Assembly: GCA_021805955.1 (NCBI GenBank)
Contig: JAJZDO010000534.1
Location: 1-6,258, forward strand
Direction: 5' to 3'
DNA length: 6,258 nucleotides
Origin: Acidobacteriota bacterium
Lineage (GTDB): Bacteria > Acidobacteriota > Terriglobia > Terriglobales > Acidobacteriaceae
Positions 1-5,270 of this stretch are shown here, piece after piece. The notes beneath the pieces are model-generated. The model was not told where the DNA came from. It was given only the letters and a program-made list of their open reading frames with translations, and searched no databases. Position 1 is the first letter of the stretch; each line of letters starts with the position of its first letter. Both the position numbers and the translations under genes were made by a program.

Positions 1-335
1 TGATCATTGTGGATGCGCTGTCGCGTGGCGAGGCGCCCGGCACACTCTTTATCATGGAGCCGGATGTGAGCGGTATGAAGTCCGCGCAACCTACGGAGAC
101 GACGATCGATCCGCACGGCATGGACCAGGTTCGCGTCCTGCAGCTTGCATTGTCCATGGGTGAGATCGGCGCGCGTGTCTATGTGGCCGGGTGTGAACCT
201 GCGGACTTCGGCGACGAACTGGAAGGCAGGATGGGACTGTCGGAAACGGCGCAGTCTTCCATTGGAGAGGCCGTCGAAATGGTGGAGGGCCTTGTGGAGC
301 GTATCCTTGCCGCAAGGGAGATGTGTACCGCATGA
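1..335 (+). CDS. [NiFe]-hydrogenase maturation endopeptidase (HybD/HoxM-like), 3' part
   Basis: This is the C-terminal part of the protease that removes the C-terminal tail of the [NiFe]-hydrogenase large subunit after nickel insertion, in the cytoplasm. The frame is open to the left edge (first full codon at 3), so the real start, with the N-terminal GxGN-type motif and the first metal-binding Glu, lies outside the window; the GTG at 9 is an internal Val. Visible family marks are the I-I-V-D-A-L strand with an Asp at 12-14, followed by a G-x-x-P-G-T-L turn, and the D-P-H-G-M-D segment with a His at 114-116. By family knowledge this Asp and His match two of the three nickel-sensing ligands. 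The C-terminal A-G-C-E-P-A-D-F-G stretch and the amphipathic last helix (about 240-325) are also typical. A purine-rich AGGGAG lies near its 3' end, ahead of the next gene. The family is clear; the subtype (which hydrogenase it serves) cannot be told. Confidence 0.9.
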   Translation, partial: IIVDALSRGEAPGTLFIMEPDVSGMKSAQPTETTIDPHGMDQVRVLQLALSMGEIGARVYVAGCEPADFGDELEGRMGLSETAQSSIGEAVEMVEGLVERILAAREMCTA

Positions 336-362
336 AGAATTTCAAAATGAAGGGCTTCAAAC

Positions 363-369
363 GAGGTGA
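363..369 (+). promoter_or_regulatory. Ribosome binding site for the 34-residue membrane protein
   Basis: GAGGTGA matches the extended anti-Shine-Dalgarno target, and its GAGG core ends 7 bases before the ATG at 374. It is the main reason to choose that start over the in-frame ATG at 332. Confidence 0.65.
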
Positions 370-373
370 CGAT

Positions 374-478
374 ATGGTATTGAAAGTTGTGTGCGGAATC
401 ATTGGCGCGATTGTGATTGCGGGAGTGGCGATGGTTGCGCCCGACATCAAGCGTTATATGAGACTGCGCTCGATGTAA
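374..478 (+). CDS. Very small single-pass membrane protein of the hydrogenase operon (DUF6893-like)
   Basis: This reading frame encodes 34 residues: a short M-V-L-K head, one hydrophobic helix (about residues 5-22, V-V-C-G-I-I-G to A-M-V-A), then a basic tail P-D-I-K-R-Y-M-R-L-R-S-M ending at TAA. The ATG at 374 is preceded by GAGGTGA at 363-369, an excellent ribosome binding site, so I prefer it. An in-frame ATG at 332 would give 48 residues and overlap the protease stop as ATGA, with AGGGAG 11 bases upstream. The helix followed by a Pro-Asp-Ile-Lys/Arg-Arg-Tyr-x-Arg tail resembles, from memory, the small-protein family DUF6893, which I recall in hydrogenase operons; I could not check this. 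Its position between the protease and hypA, on the same strand, suggests a role with the hydrogenase, for example membrane association or assembly, but that is inference. The positive tail predicts N-out/C-in topology. Its biochemical function is unknown. Confidence 0.75.
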   Translation: MVLKVVCGIIGAIVIAGVAMVAPDIKRYMRLRSM

Positions 479-506
479 TGCAATTCAACCGCCCGGTGCG
501 GCGTCC

Positions 507-512
507 AGGTGA
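507..512 (+). promoter_or_regulatory. Ribosome binding site of hypA
   Basis: AGGTGA sits just before the ATG at 515, with 5 bases between AGG and the start. The in-frame GTG at 509 overlaps this site and cannot be the start. Only initiation at 515 gives the mature M-H-E N-terminus that HypA needs for nickel binding. Confidence 0.65.
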
Positions 513-514
513 TT

Positions 515-862
515 ATGCACGAACTCTCCATTGCGGTCAGCATGGTGGAACGGATCGTAGAAGAGTGCGAGAGTCGCGGCGGCCTTCAAGTGGAGGCGGT
601 GCATTTGAGGCTCGGTGTTCTGGCCGGCGTCGATAAGGATGCGCTCGCTTTCTCCTACGAGATTGCCTGCGAAGGCACGTTCCTGGCGGGGACCAGGCTG
701 GTGATAGAGACGGTGCCGTTGTGGATCTATTGCGAGACCTGCAAAACGGAACGCGCTCCCGAATCCATCCATGAAATCGACTGCCCGCAATGCCACACGC
801 CGGCCCAGAAAATACTTCGCGGCCGCGAACTGGAAGTTGCCGCTTTGGAGATTGCCGCATGA
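515..862 (+). CDS. hypA: Hydrogenase nickel metallochaperone HypA
   Basis: HypA delivers nickel to the [NiFe]-hydrogenase large subunit together with HypB, in the cytoplasm. The protein is 115 residues, the normal length. It begins M-H-E-L-S-I, where His2 with the N-terminal amine is the known nickel site. The structural zinc site is two CxxC pairs, C73-E-T-C76 and C90-P-Q-C93, here spaced by 13 residues as in the family. The core between, with R-L-G-V-L-A-G-V (residues 32-39), A-F-S-Y-E, and the R-E-L-E-V strand near the end, is also typical. The start at 515 is set by the required M-H-E end and by AGGTGA at 507-512. The gene lies 36 bp after the small membrane protein, and its stop overlaps the hypB start (ATGA, 859-862), pointing to translational coupling. 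Nothing is missing or broken. Confidence 0.97.
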   Translation: MHELSIAVSMVERIVEECESRGGLQVEAVHLRLGVLAGVDKDALAFSYEIACEGTFLAGTRLVIETVPLWIYCETCKTERAPESIHEIDCPQCHTPAQKILRGRELEVAALEIAA

Positions 863-1551
863 GCACATCGCCCCGCCTGATTGAGGTCCGCGCCAAGGTT
901 TTGAAGCAGAACGATCTGCTGGCCCGCGAACTCCGCGACCGGTTTCGCCGCAACGGCGTGTATGTCATCAGCCTGGTCTCCAGCCCCGGTTCCGGAAAAA
1001 CCGCTTTTCTGGAGAAACTGCTTGGGCGCTTGAGTACAAGCCACCGCGTCGCGGCACTGGTGGGAGATTTGGCAACGGAGAATGACGCTGCGCGCCTGCG
1101 ACGCGCCACGCCTCAGGTGAAGCAGATCACCACGGGGACGATTTGCCATCTTGACGCCCAAATGGTGGAAAGAGCGCTGGAGCCATGGGACCTTGGCAAA
1201 CTGGATTTTCTATTTATTGAGAATGTCGGCAATCTGGTATGCCCTTCCAGCTACGACCTGGGCGAAGAGTTGCGCGTGGTGCTGCTCTCGACGACAGAGG
1301 GTGAAGATAAGCCGCTGAAATATCCCACCATCTTCAACGGTGCCGATGTTGCCGTAATTGCCAAGATGGACCTGGCAGCCGCTGCCGACTTCGATATGGC
1401 TGCGGCGCGCCGGAACATCCAGAGCGTTCGTCCCGGTATGCAGGTGCTGGAAGTTTCCTCAAAGACCGGTCAAGGGATAGATGAGGCCATTGCGTTCCTG
1501 CAGGCGCAGATGGAAACCTCGCGCGCGGCGGCGCTGCAGAACAGCCTGTGA
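859..1551 (+). CDS. hypB: Hydrogenase nickel incorporation GTPase HypB
   Basis: HypB is the SIMIBI/G3E-type GTPase that works with HypA to load nickel into the hydrogenase large subunit. The protein has 230 residues. The P-loop S-S-P-G-S-G-K-T is at 41-48. G-D-L-A-T-E-N-D at 69-76 is the switch I-type segment. G-T-I-C96-H97-L-D-A carries the metal ligands, and E-N-V-G-N-L-V-C128-P holds the third Cys. C96, H97 and C128 have the same spacing as C166, H167 and C198 of E. coli HypB. The base-recognition motif reads A168-K-M-D171, where many GTPases have N-K-x-D. The N-terminal CxxCGC high-affinity nickel site and any His-rich stretch are absent; the protein starts about 40 residues before the P-loop. 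The start at 859 overlaps the hypA stop and has GGAG at 847-850. A longer in-frame ORF from 790 is only read-back through hypA. The 3' end overlaps the permease start (GTGA, 1548-1551). Confidence 0.97.
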   Translation: MSTSPRLIEVRAKVLKQNDLLARELRDRFRRNGVYVISLVSSPGSGKTAFLEKLLGRLSTSHRVAALVGDLATENDAARLRRATPQVKQITTGTICHLDAQMVERALEPWDLGKLDFLFIENVGNLVCPSSYDLGEELRVVLLSTTEGEDKPLKYPTIFNGADVAVIAKMDLAAAADFDMAAARRNIQSVRPGMQVLEVSSKTGQGIDEAIAFLQAQMETSRAAALQNSL

Positions 1552-2294
1552 CGACGCACATCACACTCATCGCCGCACTGACCACAGCAGCCGTGCTGGG
1601 CTTTCGCCACGGCTTCGACTACGACCACATTGCCGCGATCACAGATGTGGTGAGCGTGCAGTCTTCCAAGCGCGCCGCGATGAAGCTAGGCATGGTTTAC
1701 GCGCTGGGCCACGCGCTTACCGTTGCCGGCCTTGGTTCCATCGTGATTCTGCTGGGCATCAGCCTGCCTGCGGGCATCGACAGATGGGCCGAGCGGCTGG
1801 TCGGCTTGACACTGCTTCTCCTTGGAATCTACGTGCTGGGCACCCTGGTGTTCCGGCCCGAAGACACGATGCCAAAAAGTCGATACAGACTGCTGCATGA
1901 GGGCTACCATCGCGCGCGGCTTGCACTCCGGCGGCGCGAAGATGGCGCAGCAGATGGAACGTATGAACCGCCCAGCAACTTCGATGGACGCTCGGTATTC
2001 GTTATTGGCGTTATCCACGGACTGGGCGCGGAAACACCGAGCCAGTTGACGATCTTTCTGCTGGCGGCGAACCTGGGCGGCGCAGTGCTCGGCATGTTGG
2101 GCCTGGGGGTCTTCCTGGCCGGCCTGTTGACGATGAATGCATTGATGACGGCATCGGCGGCGGGGCTGTTTGGCGTCTCACGGCACCGGCCCAGTATTTT
2201 GCGCGCGGTCTCCGCCCTGACTGCGATTTACAGCCTTGTCATGGGCGTCCTGTTCCTGGCTGGGCGCAGTTCGCTGCTGCCCATTCTGAACTGA
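1548..2294 (+). CDS. NiCoT-family nickel/cobalt permease
   Basis: This is a predicted cytoplasmic-membrane nickel (or cobalt) importer that would feed the HypA/HypB pathway. It has 248 residues. The signature H21-G-F-D-Y-D26-H27 is the H-x4-D-H motif of NiCoT permeases, on the first helices. L-G-H55-A-L-T-V and the segment around H157-G-L-G-A-E-T-P match the later polar motifs in type. About six hydrophobic segments are visible: near 5-20, 47-72, 83-102, 149-173, 177-208 and 215-238. A charged loop rich in Arg (about 103-148) separates the third and fourth. Translation starts at a GTG inside the hypB stop (GTGA); no strong Shine-Dalgarno is visible, so it probably depends on coupling to hypB. 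It is the last + strand gene of the operon. Metal choice is inferred from the operon; an RcnA-like efflux role is less likely here because no His-rich loop is seen. Confidence 0.88.
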   Translation: MTTHITLIAALTTAAVLGFRHGFDYDHIAAITDVVSVQSSKRAAMKLGMVYALGHALTVAGLGSIVILLGISLPAGIDRWAERLVGLTLLLLGIYVLGTLVFRPEDTMPKSRYRLLHEGYHRARLALRRREDGAADGTYEPPSNFDGRSVFVIGVIHGLGAETPSQLTIFLLAANLGGAVLGMLGLGVFLAGLLTMNALMTASAAGLFGVSRHRPSILRAVSALTAIYSLVMGVLFLAGRSSLLPILN

Positions 2295-2335
2295 TCCACT
2301 CGTCCAGCGTCAACCCTGCTTTATGGGATATCCGG

Positions 2336-3688
2336 CTATACCAGCTTCATTTGTTCAGGGTCCCAGTGGACGATCGTGTCCCGGTCGTAGCTGCGATTGC
2401 TCAGCAGGGCCGCTCCTGCGGCGCGAAATCCGAACACAGCATCTTCCACCACGGGCTTACGCGTCCGTACGGAGCTGAAAAAATTAGTGAAGTGGCTGTA
2501 GCTGTCGCTGTAGCCGTGCGCGGCAACATATTTCTCATACCCTAGCGGTGGCGCTCCCAGGGGATGCGGCACCGGATATTTCTGGCGATACTGCTCAAGA
2601 ATTTGCTTCTGCATGGCATTGGTGAATGTGGCAATCGTATAGCCGGGCGCCTTTTCGTGCGGAACGCGTGTCACACTCACCGCGTTGCCGCCGATTTCCA
2701 TTGTGCCCTCAGAGCCGGTAAAAATCAGCCCTTCACTCTCCGCGCCACCATCCACAAAATTCACGCGCAGGCTTAGGTTGAAGCCCTGGGGATAATCGAA
2801 GAGCGCCAGCATCACGTCCGGCACATTGCGTCCGTCCTTCCAGTAGCGCAATCCGCCAGTCGCCATTGCGCGGGTAGGCCCATGCGCCCCAGTCACAAAA
2901 TGGGTGCCGCTGAACAGGTGGACAAACAGATCGCCCGCAACGCCGCTGCCATAGGCCTTCCACTTGCGCCATTGAAAAAACTGTTCCGCGCTGAAGGGAA
3001 TTTTCGGCGCGGTGCCCAGGAACCGCGGCCAATCGCAGGTTTCCGTCGATGCGTCCAATGGGATGGTGTAATCCCAGGCACCGATCGCGGAGTTGCGGTC
3101 CCACCACGCCGTCACCATGTTCAGTTTGCCGATTGCGCCGGCGGCGAGCAGTTCCTTCGCCTTTGCATAGATCACGGAGCTGACACGCTGGCTGCCGATC
3201 TGCAGAATTCTGCCGGTGGCGCGCTGCGCTTCGATCATCTCCGGCCCGTCGGAATACAGATGGATCATCGGCTTTTCGCAGTACACGTCCTTGCCGGCCC
3301 GCATGGCATCGACCGACGCCTGCTTGTGCCAAAGGTCGGGCGTGGCGACGATGACCGCGTCGATGTCCTTGCGCGCAAGTATTTCGCGGTAGTCCCGCGT
3401 GGTAAAAACATCCGCGCCCCACAGTTCTTTGCTGTGTTCCAGGCGGCCATCGTAACAGTCGGCGACCGCAACGAGCTTCACTCCCGGCACCTGCAAGGCC
3501 ACTTTGGTGTCGCCCTGGCCCTGGCCGCCTGCGCCGATCAGCGCGATCTGAAGGTGGTCGTTCGCCGCGATCGGCTTTGCCGTTTCAGTTTGCATCTCCG
3601 CCAGCATGTGCATATTCGGTGCAATTAGGGTTTCGGCAGTCGCCATACCAACTGTCTTGAGAAAACTTCTCCGATCCAACATGTTCAT
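2336..3688 (-). CDS. Tat-exported Gfo/Idh/MocA-family oxidoreductase
   Basis: This is an NAD(P)-dependent sugar- or polyol-type oxidoreductase of 450 residues. The substrate cannot be told from the sequence. The N-terminus D5-R-R-S-F-L-K11 is a clear twin-arginine motif, followed by a weakly hydrophobic stretch (about 12-30), so export to the periplasm by Tat, perhaps with cofactor bound, is likely. The Rossmann strand and Gly-rich loop I-A-L-I-G-A-G-G-Q-G is at 48-57. A-T-P-D-L-W-H lies at 115-121, and the family's C-E138-K139-P140 motif follows. I-G-S-Q-R is at 164-168. G249-x-x-x-D253-x-x-x-H257 matches the C-terminal-domain catalytic D/H pair. The start at 3688 has GAGAGGGG on the - strand at 3701-3694, five bases upstream; a second Met two codons in is possible. 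It is divergent from the FG-GAP protein gene and convergent with the nickel permease gene, across 41 bp with no evident terminator. Confidence 0.93.
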   Translation of the reverse strand: MNMLDRRSFLKTVGMATAETLIAPNMHMLAEMQTETAKPIAANDHLQIALIGAGGQGQGDTKVALQVPGVKLVAVADCYDGRLEHSKELWGADVFTTRDYREILARKDIDAVIVATPDLWHKQASVDAMRAGKDVYCEKPMIHLYSDGPEMIEAQRATGRILQIGSQRVSSVIYAKAKELLAAGAIGKLNMVTAWWDRNSAIGAWDYTIPLDASTETCDWPRFLGTAPKIPFSAEQFFQWRKWKAYGSGVAGDLFVHLFSGTHFVTGAHGPTRAMATGGLRYWKDGRNVPDVMLALFDYPQGFNLSLRVNFVDGGAESEGLIFTGSEGTMEIGGNAVSVTRVPHEKAPGYTIATFTNAMQKQILEQYRQKYPVPHPLGAPPLGYEKYVAAHGYSDSYSHFTNFFSSVRTRKPVVEDAVFGFRAAGAALLSNRSYDRDTIVHWDPEQMKLV

Positions 3689-3827
3689 CGTGACCCCTCT
3701 CGATTGGTAAACACCTTCGCGTCAACTGCACTCTATACGAGCACAAAAGCTACAACCTGGACGTCTTTGCGCCGATTCCCTGCAGCACCGCCCGCTACGT
3801 AGATTCGCAGGAAGCATCAACCTTATC

Positions 3828-3840
3828 CGAAACCGTTCCG
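3828..3840. promoter_or_regulatory. Possible operator, imperfect palindrome
   Basis: CGAAACCGTTCCG is a 13-bp near-palindrome around a central C, with 10 of the 12 flanking positions symmetric. It sits between two divergent genes, upstream of the inverted repeat at 3861. Its GAAACCG-type half resembles LacI-family operator halves in composition, but the odd-length centre does not fit that family well. Low confidence. Confidence 0.25.
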
Positions 3841-3860
3841 CGGGGCAAGAATCCTGGAAG

Positions 3861-3876
3861 CGGTTCGCGAGAACCG
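3861..3876. promoter_or_regulatory. Perfect 6-bp inverted repeat upstream of the propeller gene
   Basis: CGGTTC-GCGA-GAACCG has two perfect 6-bp arms around a 4-bp spacer. It ends 7 bp before the -10-like CATAAT at 3884, so it would cover the -35 area. A repressor or activator site is a reasonable reading; a short hairpin is the alternative. Confidence 0.4.
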
Positions 3877-3889
3877 GGGCTATCATAAT
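3862..3889 (+). promoter_or_regulatory. Candidate promoter for the FG-GAP protein gene
   Basis: A -10-like CATAAT (3884-3889, five of six matches to TATAAT) lies about 54 bp before the start codon. The -35 area is poor (GGTTCG at 3862-3867, 16-bp spacing) and overlaps the inverted repeat, which would fit a promoter that needs an activator. This is a reading by eye only. No comparable box for the - strand gene was convincing. Confidence 0.3.
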
Positions 3890-3931
3890 CGAATGTGCAA
3901 TGCGGACCGGATCGATCTGCACAGTGTGACT

Positions 3932-3936
3932 GGGAG
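3932..3936 (+). promoter_or_regulatory. Ribosome binding site of the FG-GAP protein gene
   Basis: GGGAG with a 6-base spacer before the ATG at 3943. It sets the start there rather than at the in-frame upstream ATG at 3895 (itself read as a coding start only by ORF length), and this start places a good signal peptide at the N-terminus. Confidence 0.65.
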
Positions 3937-3942
3937 AATAAA

Positions 3943-5241
3943 ATGCCGCCTAAAACTTGTTTGCGAAATTTGGTCCTAACGCTCGCCACTGTAGGCTGTA
4001 TCTCCCTCGCTGGCGCGCAAAACACACGACGCACCACCCCCGGCAATGGGCCTTATGGTGTGCCGCAAACGACGTTTCTAGTGCACCAATTGGGAACCGA
4101 CCACGCTGAAGGCATCACCACACTGGACATGAATGGCGATGGCCGCCCAGACCTGGTCAGCGGCGCGTATTGGTACGAGAATCCTGGCCCGAACGGAGGC
4201 CCATGGACACGCCATCAATACCGTACCGTTGGCATGCTTGGGGAATTCGTCTCCGATAGCTGCGAGTGGACCGTCGACGTGAATCACGACGGCGCGCCCG
4301 ATGTGGTCACGGTGGGATGGATGCTGAACGGCGTGTGGTGGTACCAGAATCCAAAGCGCCCCGGCGTTATGTGGCAAGGACATAAAATTGCCGATAGCTA
4401 CGATACGGAAGGCGGCACGATGGCCGACATCAATGGCGATGGCCAACCAGACTTGATTCTGGCGCACTACAACCACTCTGGCCTGCTATGGATCGACTTC
4501 TCCGGCAAGACTCCCAAAGTGCACCATGTGGGAGATAAAAGCCAGGACGGACACGGCGTCGGCGTGGCGGACGTGGACGGAGACGGCAAAGCGGACATCC
4601 TGACTCCATACGGCTGGTTCAAGAACATTGACGCCGATCGCGACAAATGGGAGTGGCATGGAGACTGGCAGTTAGGCGATACAGGATTCCCAATTCTAGG
4701 TTATGACGTGAATAACGACGGCAAGCTTGACATTATTTATGGCGAGGGACATAGCTACGGCCTTTATTGGCTGGAGCAACAAGGCAGTGGAAATGACCGC
4801 CACTGGGTGAAGCACGCGATCGATGAGTCCTACTCCCAAATACATGCGTTGAAGCTGGCCGACATCGACGGCGATGGTTTGCCGGAGTTGTTGACTGGCA
4901 AGCGCTACCGTGGACACTCCGGCCACGATCCCGGCTCCTATGATCCACTGGTTGTCTATTACTACAAAATAGACCGCAATAAAGGCCAATTTACCCGCTA
5001 TGCGATCTCCGTCAACGGAACGGCCGGGGCCGGCACGCAGTTCATCGCACAGGATTTGGATGGCGATGGAGATGTGGACTTAGCAACGGCAGGAAAAACA
5101 GGGGTGCATTTTTACGAGAACCTGAAGATCAATCTGGTCCCGAAACAGACCCGCGAAAAGGAACTTCTCCTCAACACGCAATGGCCGTTCCCTGGGGAAG
5201 GTGCAATTGTTCAGCAGCAAAATGGACCTGGGGACAAGTAA
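3943..5241 (+). CDS. Secreted FG-GAP/VCBS-repeat protein, probable seven-bladed propeller
   Basis: This protein has 432 residues with a signal peptide: a basic head (P-P-K-T-C-L-R), a hydrophobic core at about 9-22, and a likely cleavage A-G-A|Q at 25/26. Cys19 (T-V-G-C) is a poor lipobox, so a lipoprotein is less likely. The mature part holds seven Asp-rich calcium-loop motifs of the form D-x-[N/D]-x-D-G-x-x-[D/E], starting at residues 62, 112, 162, 210, 255, 307 and 371. Each is followed by a hydrophobic strand and usually an aromatic strand such as Y-W-Y-E-N or L-Y-W-L-E. Seven such units fit a single seven-bladed beta-propeller of the FG-GAP/integrin-alpha type. The family binds ligands or partners and is usually not catalytic; the ligand is unknown. 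The start at 3943 has GGGAG at 3932-3936. It is divergent from the exported oxidoreductase gene, and both products are predicted in the periplasm or outside. A 32-residue tail after the last motif region has no repeat. Confidence 0.9.
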   Translation: MPPKTCLRNLVLTLATVGCISLAGAQNTRRTTPGNGPYGVPQTTFLVHQLGTDHAEGITTLDMNGDGRPDLVSGAYWYENPGPNGGPWTRHQYRTVGMLGEFVSDSCEWTVDVNHDGAPDVVTVGWMLNGVWWYQNPKRPGVMWQGHKIADSYDTEGGTMADINGDGQPDLILAHYNHSGLLWIDFSGKTPKVHHVGDKSQDGHGVGVADVDGDGKADILTPYGWFKNIDADRDKWEWHGDWQLGDTGFPILGYDVNNDGKLDIIYGEGHSYGLYWLEQQGSGNDRHWVKHAIDESYSQIHALKLADIDGDGLPELLTGKRYRGHSGHDPGSYDPLVVYYYKIDRNKGQFTRYAISVNGTAGAGTQFIAQDLDGDGDVDLATAGKTGVHFYENLKINLVPKQTREKELLLNTQWPFPGEGAIVQQQNGPGDK

Positions 5242-5270
5242 CTGGCCCCTGTAATGGCAATGCACGCAAC

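Noticed and set aside
485..1161. Several - strand frames opposite hypA and hypB
   Set aside because: They overlap each other and two well-supported genes, and show no recognisable motifs.
2295..2335. Terminator between the convergent permease and oxidoreductase genes
   Set aside because: Only a short ggatatcc palindrome is present, with no GC-rich stem followed by a T run on either strand.
2492..2518. Short alternating GTN/GCN run that looks like a microsatellite
   Set aside because: It is inside the oxidoreductase gene and encodes an unremarkable H-G-Y-S-D-S-Y-S-H stretch; the repeat is degenerate and short.
2882..3628. Long + strand open frame (248 codons) opposite the oxidoreductase gene
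   Set aside because: It lies wholly antisense to a gene with clear family motifs; the translation is rich in Arg, His and Ala without any recognisable domain, as expected for a shadow frame in GC-rich DNA.
3697..3725. - strand promoter for the oxidoreductase (TTGACG-like box at 3725-3720)
   Set aside because: No -10-like sequence lies at the right distance, and the TATAGA-like box further upstream has no matching -35 box.
5227..5270. Terminator between the convergent propeller and TamB genes
   Set aside because: GGGG at 5230 and CCCC at 5246 could pair, but the stem is only 4 bp with a 12-base loop and no T run.
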